The notes below the pieces were generated by a model that was given only the letters and a program-made list of their open reading frames with translations, searched no databases and was not told the origin of the DNA. Source: Candidatus Pantoea bituminis (GTDB taxonomy: Bacteria; Pseudomonadota; Gammaproteobacteria; Enterobacterales; Enterobacteriaceae). Taken from it: a DNA stretch of 64,000 bases. Location: the NCBI RefSeq assembly GCF_018842675.1, contig NZ_JAGTWO010000004.1, positions 2,480,001 to 2,544,000 on the forward strand. The letters are read 5' to 3'. The position numbers and the translations under genes were made by a program. Shown here piece after piece: positions 23,680 through 33,776 of the stretch (the stretch's first letter is position 1; each line of letters begins with the position of its first letter).

Positions 23680-25401
23680 ATGAAACAAACCATTGCGGCG
23701 CTGCTCGCAAAAACCCTTGAGAATGCAGGCGTCAAACGCATTTGGGGCGTGACCGGTGATTCGCTTAACGGTCTGAGTGACAGCTTAAATCGCATGGGAA
23801 CCATTGAATGGATGCCAACCCGCCATGAAGAAGTTGCTGCGTTTGCCGCAGGCGCAGAAGCGCACGTGACCGGTGAGCTGGCAGTCTGCGCGGGTTCTTG
23901 TGGTCCCGGCAATTTGCATCTGATTAACGGCTTGTTTGATTGTCATCGTAACCATGTTCCGGTATTAGCCATTGCCGCACATATTCCTTCCAGCGAGATC
24001 GGTAGCGGCTATTTTCAGGAAACGCACCCACAAGAGCTGTTTCGCGAATGCAGCCATTACTGCGAACTGGTTTCTAATCCAGAGCAATTACCTCAGGTCT
24101 TAGGCATCGCGATGCGTAAAGCGATCCTGAATCGCGGCGTGTCGGTGGTGGTCATTCCTGGCGATGTTGCGCTGAAGTTAGCGCCAGAAACGGCGAGCGC
24201 GGCGTGGTATCCGCCACAGCTTCCACACATCCAACCGCAAGCTGCAGAGTTAGCGCGTCTGGTTCAAACCCTAAACGAAGCCAGTAATATTACTTTGCTT
24301 TGCGGGAGTGGCGTTGCAGGTGCGCATAAAGAAGTGGTTGAGCTGGCCGCGACGCTAAAAGCGCCTATCGTTCATGCGCTGCGCGGCAAAGAACACATTG
24401 AATATGACAATCCTTACGATGTCGGCATGACCGGGCTTATCGGATTCTCATCAGGTTTCCACGCGATGATGAATGCCGACACGCTGGTGCTGCTCGGAAC
24501 GCAATTTCCCTATCGCGCTTTCTACCCGGAAAAAGCCAAAATTATCCAACTGGATATCAATCCCGGTAGCCTTGGCGCGCACTGTCGCGTGGATCAAGCT
24601 TACATCGGCGATGTGAAAACCACCCTGCAGGCGATATTGCCGCAGCTGATGGATAAAACCGATCGTCAGCATCTCGACAGCGCATTGAAACATTATGTTG
24701 AGGCACGCAAAGATCTCGACGATCTCGCCAATGCCAACGACAAGCAAGCCATTCATCCGCAATATCTTGCTCAGCAGATTAGCCACTACGCCAACGATGA
24801 CGCTATTTTCACTTGCGACGTGGGTACACCCACCGTCTGGGCTGCGCGTTATTTGAAGATGAACGGGAAGCGTCGTTTACTGGGCTCGTTCAACCACGGA
24901 TCAATGGCAAACGCCATGCCGCAGGCCTTGGGCGCGCAGGCCATCGATCGCGATCGTCAGGTGGTCGCGCTGTGTGGTGACGGCGGTTTCAGTATGTTGA
25001 TGGGGGATTTCCTTACGGTGGCGCAGTTGAAGTTGCCGGTAAAACTGGTGATTTTCAACAACAGCGTGCTGGGTTTTGTCGCGATGGAGATGAAGGCCGG
25101 CGGTTATTTAACCGATGGCACAGAGTTAGACAATCCTGACTTCGCCGCTATTGCGCAAGCCTGTGGCATTAAAGGTATCCGCGTAGAAAAAGCGTCTGAT
25201 CTGAATGGCGCGCTGGAACAGGCGTTTTCCCACGATGGCCCGGTGCTAATTGACGTTATCACCGCCAAAGAGGAGTTGGCGATGCCGCCACAAATCAAAA
25301 TGGAGCAGGCCAAGGGTTTCAGTCTTTACATGCTGCGGGCCATTCTGAATGGTCGCGGCGATGAAGTGGTTGAACTGGCGAAAACCAACTGGTTGCGGTA
25401 A
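23680..25401 (+). CDS. poxB: Pyruvate dehydrogenase (quinone), PoxB
   Basis: Peripheral membrane flavoenzyme that decarboxylates pyruvate to acetate and CO2 and passes electrons to ubiquinone. The catalytic glutamate motif [14 protein letters not shown], the FAD domain and the ThDP motif [12 protein letters not shown]...VIFNN are all present, and the C-terminal membrane-binding tail ends ELAKTNWLR as in E. coli. Start ATG at 23680 is six bases after AAGGAG; the ATG at 23677 is too close to it. Length 573, E. coli 572. E. coli poxB depends on sigma-S. Confidence 0.97.
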   Translation: MKQTIAALLAKTLENAGVKRIWGVTGDSLNGLSDSLNRMGTIEWMPTRHEEVAAFAAGAEAHVTGELAVCAGSCGPGNLHLINGLFDCHRNHVPVLAIAAHIPSSEIGSGYFQETHPQELFRECSHYCELVSNPEQLPQVLGIAMRKAILNRGVSVVVIPGDVALKLAPETASAAWYPPQLPHIQPQAAELARLVQTLNEASNITLLCGSGVAGAHKEVVELAATLKAPIVHALRGKEHIEYDNPYDVGMTGLIGFSSGFHAMMNADTLVLLGTQFPYRAFYPEKAKIIQLDINPGSLGAHCRVDQAYIGDVKTTLQAILPQLMDKTDRQHLDSALKHYVEARKDLDDLANANDKQAIHPQYLAQQISHYANDDAIFTCDVGTPTVWAARYLKMNGKRRLLGSFNHGSMANAMPQALGAQAIDRDRQVVALCGDGGFSMLMGDFLTVAQLKLPVKLVIFNNSVLGFVAMEMKAGGYLTDGTELDNPDFAAIAQACGIKGIRVEKASDLNGALEQAFSHDGPVLIDVITAKEELAMPPQIKMEQAKGFSLYMLRAILNGRGDEVVELAKTNWLR

Positions 25402-25417
25402 AACCATAGAACTTCGC

Positions 25418-25444
25418 AAGCGGGCGCCATGCCCGCTTTTTTAT
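25418..25444 (+). terminator. poxB intrinsic terminator
   Basis: AAGCGGGC-GCCAT-GCCCGCTT stem followed by a run of T, 17 bases after poxB. Confidence 0.9.
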
Positions 25445-25470
25445 TAATCAGGAAAGTTCAGGAGCGCAAC

Positions 25471-26472
25471 GTGATCGATTTACGCAGTGATACCGTTACC
25501 CGGCCTAGTGCCGCGATGTTGCAAGCGATGATGACGGCAGAGACCGGCGATGACGTCTATCGTGATGATCCTACGGTTAATGCACTGGAAGCTGAAGCTG
25601 CGCACTTGAGCGGCAAAGCTGCCGCGCTGTTCTTTCCAACCGGTACCCAAGCGAATCTGGTCGCGCTGCTCAGCCATTGCGAGCGCGGCGATGAATATAT
25701 CGTGGGCCAGCAAGCGCATAACTACAAATATGAAGCGGGCGGCGCTGCTGTACTTGGCAGTATTCAGCCGCAGCCGATCTTAGCCGCCGCTGATGGCACA
25801 TTGCCGTTGGCGTCTATTGCTGCTGCAATCAAGCCTGATGACATTCATTTTGCACGTACTCGCCTGCTCAGTCTGGAAAATACCCATCATGGTAAAGTGC
25901 TGCCGCTGGCTTATCTGGCTGAAGCTTTTGCCTTTACCCGCCAACACCAACTGGGGCTGCATATTGATGGCGCACGTATTTTCAACGCCGTTGTTGCTCA
26001 AAAGGTCACGCTGGAAGCCATCGCACGCTATTGCGATAGCCTGACCATTTGCCTTTCTAAAGGGTTGGGTACGCCAGTGGGATCGCTGTTATGTGGCGAT
26101 GAAGCCTACATTGAGCGTGCACGCCGTTGGCGTAAAATGACCGGTGGCGGCATGCGCCAGGCCGGTATTCTGGCGGCTGCCGGTTTGTATGCGCTGCAAC
26201 ATAACGTGACGCGTTTACAAGAGGATCACGACAACGCCGCATGGCTGGGACAACAGCTGCATGAAATTGGCGTTGAGGTCGTTGATCAGCAAACCAATAT
26301 GCTGTTTGTCCGTGTACCTGCGGAACAGGTTGAACCGCTCAAGGCGTGGATGAAGGCGCGTGATGTGCTGATTAGCGTCGGCCCAGCAACACGTTTGGTG
26401 ACGCATATTGATGTTGACCGTGCGGCGCTGGAACAGGTTGTCACGCACTGGAAAGCCTTTTTACAGCAGTAA
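25471..26472 (+). CDS. ltaE: Low-specificity L-threonine aldolase
   Basis: PLP-dependent fold-type I enzyme that cleaves L-threonine and L-allo-threonine to glycine and acetaldehyde. The PLP lysine lies in CLSKGLGTPVGS (about residue 197); MIDLRSDTVTRPS at the N terminus and MTGGGMRQAGILAAAG are family hallmarks. The start is GTG at 25471, preceded by AGGAG, and gives 333 residues, exactly the E. coli length; the open frame back to 25429 overlaps the poxB terminator and is unlikely to be used. Confidence 0.96.
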   Translation: MIDLRSDTVTRPSAAMLQAMMTAETGDDVYRDDPTVNALEAEAAHLSGKAAALFFPTGTQANLVALLSHCERGDEYIVGQQAHNYKYEAGGAAVLGSIQPQPILAAADGTLPLASIAAAIKPDDIHFARTRLLSLENTHHGKVLPLAYLAEAFAFTRQHQLGLHIDGARIFNAVVAQKVTLEAIARYCDSLTICLSKGLGTPVGSLLCGDEAYIERARRWRKMTGGGMRQAGILAAAGLYALQHNVTRLQEDHDNAAWLGQQLHEIGVEVVDQQTNMLFVRVPAEQVEPLKAWMKARDVLISVGPATRLVTHIDVDRAALEQVVTHWKAFLQQ

Positions 26473-26479
26473 CAGCGTG

Positions 26480-27304
26480 CTATTCCGCCGCGCCATATTT
26501 TTCCAGTAGCGCGGCGGCAATCGCTGCGGTTTCTGCATCCGGTAGTCCGCGATAATCAGTTGGCCGAAAGTGCATCTGAAAGGCGGCGATCAGATTTTGC
26601 TGCTGAGGTAGCGTCATCTCTGGCGTCACCGCGTAACCGTAGCGCTGCAGCAATTCCATCACCTGTGCCGTTGGCACCGGCGTCTGCGCGGCTTTTCCGG
26701 CTAAATAAACCTGCACACGATCGGCATCTGGCCACGCGCCAATACCTTGCTGCGCCAGTTGCTGCCAAGGGAAACAGGGGCCCGGATCCTGTTTGCGCTG
26801 CGAAGCGATATCGCTGTGCCCGACAATATTCTCAGGCGCGATGCCGTAACGCTGCGCCACGTCTTTCACTAGTGCGCTTAGCGATGCGATTTGCGCCGGG
26901 GTAAAAGCTTGCCATTCGCGCCCGGTTAGCGTGCGTCGATAACCACTGTTCACCAGTTCGATACCCACTGACGTATCGTTGATGCGCGTAGCACCACGCC
27001 AAAAGCTGGGGCCAGCATGCCAGGCTAAATCACGCTCGGGAACTAACTGCCAGATAATGCCTTTGCCCTCGCGTTGTGGCGGCTGGCGCGGGATAAGGTA
27101 ATGCGCACTGACCTGATTATCGGTCAAAGTAGCGAGTGAAGATGAGAAGTCTTCGGCGGTGTAGTGAATCACAATCACCTTGATACGCGGGCGCGCACCT
27201 TGAGCCGGATGGCGTAAATCGGCCCAGTAACCCTTACGTGATTCCACGCCAGACTGGCAGCCAGACAATAGGATCGCTGCCAGTATTAGTATCCATTTTT
27301 TCAA
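26480..27304 (-). CDS. amiD: N-acetylmuramoyl-L-alanine amidase AmiD (lipoprotein)
   Basis: Outer-membrane-anchored zinc amidase that cleaves the MurNAc-L-Ala bond of peptidoglycan and anhydro-muropeptides. A lipoprotein signal ends in the lipobox LLSGC (residues 12-16). The amidase_2 domain has the zinc residues in VIHYTA and GHSDIA, with [12 protein letters not shown] between, and a C-terminal peptidoglycan-binding domain of about 70 residues follows. 274 residues, E. coli 276. The start appears to be TTG at 27304, overlapping the ybjQ stop by four bases, so the two genes are translationally coupled. Confidence 0.93.
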   Translation of the reverse strand: MKKWILILAAILLSGCQSGVESRKGYWADLRHPAQGARPRIKVIVIHYTAEDFSSSLATLTDNQVSAHYLIPRQPPQREGKGIIWQLVPERDLAWHAGPSFWRGATRINDTSVGIELVNSGYRRTLTGREWQAFTPAQIASLSALVKDVAQRYGIAPENIVGHSDIASQRKQDPGPCFPWQQLAQQGIGAWPDADRVQVYLAGKAAQTPVPTAQVMELLQRYGYAVTPEMTLPQQQNLIAAFQMHFRPTDYRGLPDAETAAIAAALLEKYGAAE

Positions 27305-27621
27305 CTAACGATGACCGCCGTGCCGCTTACACTCACCATCAACATGCTGCTGTCTTTGCCGACGGTTTCGTAATCGATATCAATCCCCACTACTGCATTA
27401 GCGCCTAATGCTTTTGCCTGTTCTTGCAGTTCTTTGAACGCGATTTCTCGCGCCTTACGTAACTCTTTCTCATAGGCGCCCGAGCGACCGCCGACGATGT
27501 CGCGAATACCGGCAAAAAAGTCACGGAAAATATTAGCGCCCAAAATCGCTTCACCCGTTACAACGCCACAATATTCGGTAATGCGGTGCCCTTCTAGCGT
27601 AGGCGTGGTAGACAATTTCAT
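27301..27621 (-). CDS. ybjQ: YbjQ, UPF0145 heavy-metal-binding-domain family protein
   Basis: Small soluble protein of 106 residues (E. coli 107) of a family that forms pentamers; its function is unknown. Conserved segments are [38 protein letters not shown] and [30 protein letters not shown] precedes the ATG. It is coupled to amiD downstream and divergent from ybjP. Confidence 0.93.
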   Translation of the reverse strand: MKLSTTPTLEGHRITEYCGVVTGEAILGANIFRDFFAGIRDIVGGRSGAYEKELRKAREIAFKELQEQAKALGANAVVGIDIDYETVGKDSSMLMVSVSGTAVIVS

Positions 27622-27749
27622 CGTGTTCTCCTTCTCTGAAAACCAGACTAAAACCTTAACAAAGCGGACTAAGGCTCTTTCGACTAAAAAGCACGGCTAT
27701 ACTCTATGCTAAAAATGGCGCTTTGCCAGAGAACAATAAGGAAATCGAG

Positions 27750-28289
27750 ATGAGAAACAAAGCCTTTGCGCTGTTGATCCCTGCGGCAGTGCTGCTTAGC
27801 GCCTGTACCACGGTTGAGCCGGTCATCAAGGATAATGGCCCACGTACAGCGTCCTGCGCTGAGGGCGGTCCTGATAGCGTTGCCCAGCAGTTTTATGACC
27901 TGCGCGTTGCCCAGCCTACGCAGGGTTTGCCTGACAGCAGCACGCTGGCAAAATATCGTCCCTATCTAAGCGATCACCTTTATCAAACGTTACTTGCCGC
28001 CAACGGCAACACCAAAAATGGCGCATGGCGCAACGGCGATCTCTTCTCCAGCCTGGCGCAAGGTCCAACGGTAGCCAGCGTAGCGGACGCCTCCACTATT
28101 CCTAACAGCGATGCGCATAATATTCCTTTGCGTGTTGATCTGAGCCGTGACGGTAAACAATGGCAGGATGAAGTATTGATGATCCGTGAAGGCACCTGCT
28201 GGGTCGTTGACGACATACGTTATGCGGCCAACTGGTCACATCCGGGTAGCGGCACGCTGGGTCAGACGCTGGAGTACGAGAAGAAGTAA
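27750..28289 (+). CDS. ybjP: Lipoprotein YbjP
   Basis: Predicted outer-membrane lipoprotein of 179 residues and unknown role. The signal peptide ends in the lipobox LLSAC at about residues 15-19, then a globular periplasmic domain with YDLRVAQPTQGLP and EGTCWVVDDIRY. The ATG at 27750 has AAGGAAATCGAG in front; the frame is open nine residues further upstream but without a signal there. It lies between ybjQ and the art operon as in E. coli. Confidence 0.88.
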   Translation: MRNKAFALLIPAAVLLSACTTVEPVIKDNGPRTASCAEGGPDSVAQQFYDLRVAQPTQGLPDSSTLAKYRPYLSDHLYQTLLAANGNTKNGAWRNGDLFSSLAQGPTVASVADASTIPNSDAHNIPLRVDLSRDGKQWQDEVLMIREGTCWVVDDIRYAANWSHPGSGTLGQTLEYEKK

Positions 28290-28461
28290 TACATTATTTT
28301 TCAGGTATTTAGATAGAAAAAGCGTACTGCAGCAATGTGGTGCGCTTTTAGTTTCAGTTCAAGGATAAACACGCAACCCAGCCAAACGTGAAGGGGAAAG
28401 GCGCGATATTGTGCTACGCTTTTAGGGTTTTGCTGCTGTTTCATAAATTTTAACCCACCTC

Positions 28462-28479
28462 AATTGCATAACTATTCTG
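28462..28479 (+). promoter_or_regulatory. Candidate ArgR box upstream of artP
   Basis: AATTGCATAACTATTCTG matches the core ARG box TGAATAATTATTCA at about 11 of 14 positions, 46 bases before artP. A weaker half-like match ends in TATTCAT near 28514. Regulation of artPIQM by ArgR is established in E. coli; the site here is inference. Confidence 0.45.
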
Positions 28480-28524
28480 AGGACGTTAAAATCTACGACA
28501 CTAATAGCTATTCATATTTGGCGC

Positions 28525-29253
28525 ATGAGTATTCAACTAAACGCAATTAACTGCTTCTACGGTGCTCATCAGGCGCTGTTTGACATCAACCTGGAATGCC
28601 CGCAGGGCGAAACGCTGGTGCTGCTCGGTCCGAGCGGCGCAGGCAAAAGTTCTCTGCTGCGCGTACTGAACTTGCTGGAGCATCCGCGCTCTGGCCATTT
28701 GCAGATCGCCGGAAACCAGTTCGATTTCAGCAAAAAGCCCTCTGACGCGGCAATTCGCGAACTTCGCCAAAATGTCGGCATGGTTTTTCAGCAATATAAT
28801 CTTTGGCCGCACCTCACTGTGTTGCAAAACCTGATTGAAGCGCCCTGCCGTGTCTTGGGTTTAAGCAAAGCGGATGCAAAAGCACGCGCCGACAAACTGT
28901 TGGATCGCCTGCGCTTAACGCCTTATAGCGATCGCTTCCCGCTGCATCTTTCCGGCGGTCAGCAACAGCGCGTCGCTATTGCGCGTGCGTTGATGATGGA
29001 ACCTCAGGTATTGCTATTCGATGAGCCTACCGCCGCGCTCGATCCCGAAATCACCGCCCAGATTGTCAGCATTATTCGCGAGCTGGCGCAGACCCAAATT
29101 ACCCAAGTAATCGTTACCCATGAAGTGGAAGTGGCACGTAAAACTGCCAGCCGCGTGGTTTACATGGAGAACGGTCATATTGTGGAACAGGGCGACGCCA
29201 GCCGATTTACACAGCCGCAAACCGAAGCGTTTGCCAACTACCTTTCGCACTAA
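28525..29253 (+). CDS. artP: Arginine ABC transporter, ATP-binding protein ArtP
   Basis: ATPase of the high-affinity arginine importer. 242 residues, the E. coli length. Walker [10 protein letters not shown] (about residues 36-44), Q-loop [14 protein letters not shown], signature [15 protein letters not shown] and Walker [14 protein letters not shown] are intact. No strong ribosome site precedes the ATG. First gene of artP-artI-artQ-artM. Confidence 0.97.
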   Translation: MSIQLNAINCFYGAHQALFDINLECPQGETLVLLGPSGAGKSSLLRVLNLLEHPRSGHLQIAGNQFDFSKKPSDAAIRELRQNVGMVFQQYNLWPHLTVLQNLIEAPCRVLGLSKADAKARADKLLDRLRLTPYSDRFPLHLSGGQQQRVAIARALMMEPQVLLFDEPTAALDPEITAQIVSIIRELAQTQITQVIVTHEVEVARKTASRVVYMENGHIVEQGDASRFTQPQTEAFANYLSH

Positions 29254-29268
29254 GTCAGGATGCTAAAA

Positions 29269-30000
29269 ATGAAAAAAGTTGTACTTGCTGCACTGCTTGC
29301 TGGATTGAGCCTGAGCGCATCAGCCGCTCAAACGATTCGCTTCGCCACTGAAGCCTCTTATCCTCCGTTTGAGTTTGTTGATTCAGACAACAAAATTCAG
29401 GGCTTCGATGTCGATCTGGCTAACGCACTGTGTAAAGAGATCGACGCAACCTGTACTTTCACCAATCAGGCCTTTGACAGTTTAATCCCAAGCCTGAAAT
29501 TCCGTCGTTTTGATGCCGTTATGGCCGGCATGGATATCACGCCAGAGCGTGAAAAGCAGGTTCTGTTCAGCAAGCCTTATTACGATAACTCTGCGCTGTT
29601 TGTTGCGCAGAAAGGCAAGGTGGCTGATGTGGCAGCACTGAAAGGCAAACGTGTTGGGGTTCAGAATGGCACCACGCACCAGAAATATTTGACCGAAAAA
29701 CACAGTGAAATTACCACCGTACCTTACGACAGCTACCAGAACGCGATTCTTGACCTGAAAAATGGCCGTATCGATGCCGTATTTGGTGATACCGCAGTGG
29801 TAAACGAATGGCTGAAGCAGAACACTGCGCTGGCACCTGTCGGTGAAAAAGTCACGGACAAAGCCTATTTCGGTACCGGTTTGGGTATCGCAGTACGCAT
29901 GGGTAACAGCGAGCTGCAGACTAAATTCAACGCCGCGTTGGATAAAGTCAAAGCAGACGGCACTTACAAAACCATCTACAGCAAATGGTTCCAACAGTAA
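29269..30000 (+). CDS. artI: Arginine ABC transporter, periplasmic binding protein ArtI
   Basis: Periplasmic solute-binding protein of SBP family 3. A Sec signal peptide (MKKVVLAALLAGLSLSASAA) precedes QTIRFATEASYPPFEFVD, the family signature, and GVQNGTTHQKYL and AVFGDTAVVNEWL in the second lobe. 243 residues, same as E. coli. The ATG at 29269 follows CAGGATGCTAAAA; ATG 29260 is an alternative in frame. It is a clear paralogue of ArtJ at 31515. Confidence 0.96.
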   Translation: MKKVVLAALLAGLSLSASAAQTIRFATEASYPPFEFVDSDNKIQGFDVDLANALCKEIDATCTFTNQAFDSLIPSLKFRRFDAVMAGMDITPEREKQVLFSKPYYDNSALFVAQKGKVADVAALKGKRVGVQNGTTHQKYLTEKHSEITTVPYDSYQNAILDLKNGRIDAVFGDTAVVNEWLKQNTALAPVGEKVTDKAYFGTGLGIAVRMGNSELQTKFNAALDKVKADGTYKTIYSKWFQQ

Positions 30001-30006
30001 TTTTCA

Positions 30007-30722
30007 ATGAATGAAATGATTCCACTCGCAAGCGCCGCCGGTATGACCGTCGGCCTTGCCGTTTGTGCTCTCATCGCTGGCCTGGTGCTGGCGATGATTT
30101 TTGCTGGCTGGGAATCGGTGCGCTGGAAACCGCTGGCGTGGCTCGGTACAGGTTTAGTCACGTTGATCCGCGGCCTGCCGGAAATTCTGGTGGTGCTGTT
30201 TATTTATTTCGGCGCCTCGCAGCTGCTGCTGATCTTATCTGACGGCTTTACCCTCAATTTCGGCCTGTTCCAGTTGCCGATACAGATGCAGATCGAAAAC
30301 TTCGACGTCAGCCCCTTCCTGTGTGGCGTGATTGCCTTGGCGATGCTTTATGCCGCTTATGCATCCCAAACCCTGCGCGGCGCATTAAAAGCGGTGCCGG
30401 TGGGACAATGGGAGTCGGGTCAGGCGCTGGGCATGAAGAAATCAGCCATATTTTTCGTCTGATTATGCCGCAGATGTGGCGGCACGCCTTGCCAGGCTTA
30501 GGCAACCAATGGCTGGTATTGCTGAAAGATACGGCGCTGGTATCGTTGATTAGCGTAAATGACCTGATGCTGCAAACCAAAAGCATTGCGACCCGCACTC
30601 AAGAGCCGTTTACCTGGTTTTTAGTGGCGGCGGCTATTTATCTGGTTATTACGTTGTTCAGCCAGGCGGTATTACGCCGCATTGAATTACGCACTACCCG
30701 TTTTGAGCGGGGAAACAGCTGA
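30007..30722 (+). CDS. artQ: Arginine ABC transporter, permease ArtQ, one frame break
   Basis: Inner-membrane permease with about five membrane segments and the EAA loop ([28 protein letters not shown]). The first frame stops at 30462 after KKSAIFFV. One extra base in the T run 30451-30455 gives [21 protein letters not shown] and continues to the stop at 30722, restoring about 238 residues as in E. coli. The last base overlaps the artM start. The break is probably a homopolymer error. Confidence 0.94.
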
Positions 30723-31390
30723 TGCTTGAGTATCTACCCGAATTAATGAAAGGGCTGCATACCAGCCTGACACTGACTATGGCCTCGCTGATCGTGGCGC
30801 TGGTGCTGTCATTGCTGTTCACCGTGGTGCTGTCACTGAAAATGCCGCTGCTTACACCGCTGGTAAAATGTTTTATTACGCTGTTTACCGGCACGCCGCT
30901 GCTCGTACAAATATTCTTGATCTATTACGGTCCCGGCCAGTTCCCGAGCATTCAACAGATTCCCTGGTTGTGGCATCTGCTGTCACAACCGTGGCTGTGT
31001 GCCATGTTGGCACTGTCACTAAACAGTGCGGCTTATACCACGCAGCTTTTTTATGGTGCTGTGCGTGCCATCCCTGCTGGTCAATGGCAATCCTGTGCTG
31101 CGCTTGGGATGAACCGCAAAGACACGCTGCGCATCCTGCTGCCTTACGCCTTTAAACGCGCCCTCTCATCCTATTCCAATGAAGTGGTGCTGGTGTTTAA
31201 AGGCACCTCCCTGGCTTATACCATTACGCTGATGGAAGTGATGGGACACGGACAATTGCTGTACGGACGCACCTACGATGTCACCGTGTTCGCGGCGGCG
31301 GGTCTGGTTTATCTGTGCGTCAACGGTTTACTCACTTTGATGATGCGTCTGATCGAAAAGCGCGCGCTGGCATTTGAGCGCCGAAACTGA
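30722..31390 (+). CDS. artM: Arginine ABC transporter, permease ArtM
   Basis: Second inner-membrane permease of the arginine importer, paired with ArtQ. 222 residues as in E. coli, with about five membrane segments and the EAA motif AAYTTQLFYGAVRAIPAGQWQSCAALGM. Its ATG overlaps the artQ TGA by one base. A terminator follows, which separates the operon from artJ. Confidence 0.96.
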   Translation: MLEYLPELMKGLHTSLTLTMASLIVALVLSLLFTVVLSLKMPLLTPLVKCFITLFTGTPLLVQIFLIYYGPGQFPSIQQIPWLWHLLSQPWLCAMLALSLNSAAYTTQLFYGAVRAIPAGQWQSCAALGMNRKDTLRILLPYAFKRALSSYSNEVVLVFKGTSLAYTITLMEVMGHGQLLYGRTYDVTVFAAAGLVYLCVNGLLTLMMRLIEKRALAFERRN

Positions 31391-31395
31391 TATTT

Positions 31396-31417
31396 AGGCG
31401 AGAATTCTCGCCTTTTT
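31396..31417 (+). terminator. artPIQM terminator
   Basis: AGGCGAGAA-TTCTCGCCT is a perfect palindrome followed by TTTT, six bases after artM. Confidence 0.88.
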
Positions 31418-31435
31418 CACTTATTTACTCACAGA

Positions 31436-31453
31436 TATTGCATAAAGATTCAT
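31436..31453 (+). promoter_or_regulatory. Candidate ArgR box upstream of artJ
   Basis: ATTGCATAAAGATTCATT matches the ARG-box core TGAATAATTATTCA at 11 of 14 positions. A weaker box may lie just upstream (31416-31433, about 8 of 14). artJ is ArgR-repressed in E. coli; position relative to the promoter was not resolved. Confidence 0.5.
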
Positions 31454-31514
31454 TTAGTGGCATCTTGTAACGCGTCCAAACGCTGTGCTAATGACGTTTT
31501 ACAGGAGCCGTATC

Positions 31515-32246
31515 ATGAAAAAATGGATTGTTGCCGCTGCACTGGCAACCCTGGCAATGAATGCCCACGCTGCGGAGAAAATCCGTTTTGCCTCTTCGGC
31601 AACCTATCCCCCTTTTGAATCTCTGGATCGTGAAAATCAGCTTGTCGGCTTCGATATCGATTTGGCTAAAGCGTTATGCCAGCAGATGAAAGCAGACTGT
31701 ACGTTTACCAATAACGCTTTTGACAGCTTGATTCCGTCGTTGAAATTCCGTCGTTACGATGCGGTGATCTCCGGCATGGACATCACGCCCGATCGCAGTA
31801 AACAGGTCGATTTCACGCAGCCTTATTACGCTAACTCCGCCATCGTTATTGCTCGCAAAGGCAAATTCAACGATTTCAGCCAGCTGAAAGGCAAGCGCAT
31901 TGGCGTAGAGAACGGCACCACGCATCAGAAATTCTTGCAGGATAAACATCCTGAAGTCGTGATGGTGGCCTATGACAGCTACCAGAACGCAATTCTGGAT
32001 ATGAAAAACGGTCGTCTGGATGGCGTGTTTGGCGACAGCGCAGTGGTTAATCAGTGGTTAAAAACCAATAACGATCTCGCTACCGTGGGTGAACATGTCA
32101 CCGATACCGATTACTTTGGCACCGGTTTAGGTATCGCAGTACGCAAAGGTAACGAAGAGTTACGCGAGAAGTTGAATAGCGCACTGGCTGAAATGAAAGC
32201 TAATGGCAGCTGGCAGCAGCTCAATCAGAAGTGGTTCCCCGAATAA
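31515..32246 (+). CDS. artJ: Arginine-binding periplasmic protein ArtJ
   Basis: Arginine-specific SBP family 3 protein serving the ArtPQM importer. Signal peptide MKKWIVAAALATLAMNAHAA, then EKIRFASSATYPPFESLD and GVENGTTHQKFLQDKHPE. 243 residues as in E. coli. ACAGGAGCCG precedes the ATG at 31515; the earlier in-frame ATG at 31485 lies outside the signal peptide. It has its own promoter region with ARG-box-like sequence. Confidence 0.96.
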   Translation: MKKWIVAAALATLAMNAHAAEKIRFASSATYPPFESLDRENQLVGFDIDLAKALCQQMKADCTFTNNAFDSLIPSLKFRRYDAVISGMDITPDRSKQVDFTQPYYANSAIVIARKGKFNDFSQLKGKRIGVENGTTHQKFLQDKHPEVVMVAYDSYQNAILDMKNGRLDGVFGDSAVVNQWLKTNNDLATVGEHVTDTDYFGTGLGIAVRKGNEELREKLNSALAEMKANGSWQQLNQKWFPE

Positions 32247-32388
32247 GTATTATGGGCCAGCAAGGTCATTGTCTGACCGGTTCTGCACTGTCCTCAGTTC
32301 AGATAATTGCTACGCTGGCCCACCCTCGTTCATCAATCGTTCGGCAACCGCTAAAACCTGACAAAGCAGAGTTGCGGCAGGCGTGCGT

Positions 32389-32856
32389 TCAACGCTTATA
32401 GAAAAAGACGCGGCTGCTGACAGGCAGGAAAAGCAGCATCAGCACCACAACGTCCGGTAGCTTCTGCAACAGCGTATGGTGGATAATCTGCGCATTACTC
32501 TCGCCGCTAATACTGAATATTTCTGGGTAGATCCATCCCATTGAAGCCATCAGCATATAAAACAACACAATCACCTGTGTCCCGACATATCCCCAACGTC
32601 CGCGATTGCTGCCCCGCATCAACGTAAACGCGCAGCGTAGCTCAAACAGAAAAATCAGTTGGCTGGCAATAAAGATAAATGTGGAATCCCAGGCTTGGGC
32701 GCTGCGATGAACAAAATTAACGATTTCGGCGTAACCCAGTTCGTTAGCTAGCATCAATACGCTAAGGCAACGCGTAACGATAATAGCAATCCCTGCGACC
32801 GATACCGCCACGGGTGCTTCTGGTAAAACCGGGCGGTGTTTGAGGGTTTCCGACAT
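32389..32856 (-). CDS. ybjO: Inner-membrane protein YbjO (DUF2593)
   Basis: Predicted membrane protein of 155 residues with about four hydrophobic segments; no function is known. VNFVHRSAQAWDSTFIF, PEIFSISGESNAQIIHH and LLQKLPDVVVLMLLFLP follow E. coli YbjO (162 residues). The ATG at 32856 follows GGAGCACGGAAC; the frame extends 16 residues upstream into the pot terminator hairpin. It is the last gene after potFGHI, as in E. coli. Confidence 0.85.
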   Translation of the reverse strand: MSETLKHRPVLPEAPVAVSVAGIAIIVTRCLSVLMLANELGYAEIVNFVHRSAQAWDSTFIFIASQLIFLFELRCAFTLMRGSNRGRWGYVGTQVIVLFYMLMASMGWIYPEIFSISGESNAQIIHHTLLQKLPDVVVLMLLFLPVSSRVFFYKR

Positions 32857-32881
32857 GTTCCGTGCTCCGTACGCCATTGAA

Positions 32882-32905
32882 AATGGGCTGGAAAACCAGC
32901 CCATT
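32882..32905 (-). terminator. Hairpin between potI and ybjO
   Basis: AATGGGCTGG-AAAA-CCAGCCCATT, a perfect 10-bp stem 26 bases after the potI stop, with a short T stretch. It likely ends or attenuates the pot transcript before ybjO. Confidence 0.75.
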
Positions 32906-32930
32906 CTTATAGTGGCAAAGCTTACGAGTT

Positions 32931-33776
32931 TCAGCCACGTTTAGCTTTCTGAATATCGCTTAAACGTTGTTTTTCTGTATGCGCCATGAAGCGCCAGGCG
33001 ATAAAGCCAACCAAACCGACAATGAACAGGATCAGCGAGGCCAGTGCATTAATTTCCGGGTTCACACCACGGCGCACGGTGGCGAAAATTGCCATGGGTA
33101 GCGTGGTCGCGCCTGGCCCGGTGACAAAACTGGAAATCACCAGATCATCAAGCGATAGCGTAAACGCCAGCAGCCAGCCCGTCACCAGCGCGGGTGCAAT
33201 CATCGGCACGGTAATCACGAAGAACACTTTCAGCGGCGTTGCGCCCAAGTCCATCGCCGCTTCTTCAATGGAGCGATCCAGTTCACGCAGGCGCGAATTG
33301 ATCACCACCGCCACATAGGCGGTACAAAACGTGACGTGCGCCAGCCAGATAGTTAACATGCCGCGCTCACTCGGCCAGCCGATGGCATTGCCAATCGCGA
33401 CAAACAGCAACAGCAGCGATAACCCGGTAATCACATCCGGCATAACCAGTGGCGCTGTCAGCATAAAGGCAAAACCGTTGTGACCGCGGAAATGACCGAA
33501 GCGCACAATGATCACTGCCGCCAGCGTGCCCAATACCACCGCCATGCTGGCCGATAATCCCGCGATGCTTAAACTCAGCAGCACCGCATCAATCATCGCA
33601 TCATCCTGAAACAGCACGCTGTACCAGTGAAACGAAAAACCTTCCCACACCGTGACCAGCTGCGAGCTGTTGAATGAATAAATCACCAACAGCAGCATCG
33701 GCGCATAAAGAAACAGGAAACAGCACGCCAAAATGGCGGTGCGCCAGGGCGAGCGGATCGTTGGCAGATTATTCAT
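32931..33776 (-). CDS. potI: Putrescine ABC transporter, permease PotI
   Basis: Inner-membrane permease of the putrescine-specific importer PotFGHI. 281 residues, E. coli 281, with about six membrane segments and the EAA motif SIEEAAMDLGATPLKVFF. NNLPTIRSPWRTAILACCFLF at the N terminus matches the family. Its start overlaps the potH stop by four bases (ATGA), indicating translational coupling. Confidence 0.96.
   Translation of the reverse strand: MNNLPTIRSPWRTAILACCFLFLYAPMLLLVIYSFNSSQLVTVWEGFSFHWYSVLFQDDAMIDAVLLSLSIAGLSASMAVVLGTLAAVIIVRFGHFRGHNGFAFMLTAPLVMPDVITGLSLLLLFVAIGNAIGWPSERGMLTIWLAHVTFCTAYVAVVINSRLRELDRSIEEAAMDLGATPLKVFFVITVPMIAPALVTGWLLAFTLSLDDLVISSFVTGPGATTLPMAIFATVRRGVNPEINALASLILFIVGLVGFIAWRFMAHTEKQRLSDIQKAKRG

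Noticed and set aside
32253..32322. Long-range inverted repeat TGGGCCAGC / GCTGGCCCA after artJ
   Set aside because: Only 9 bp with a 52-base spacer, no T run and no sign of a promoter for a small RNA.
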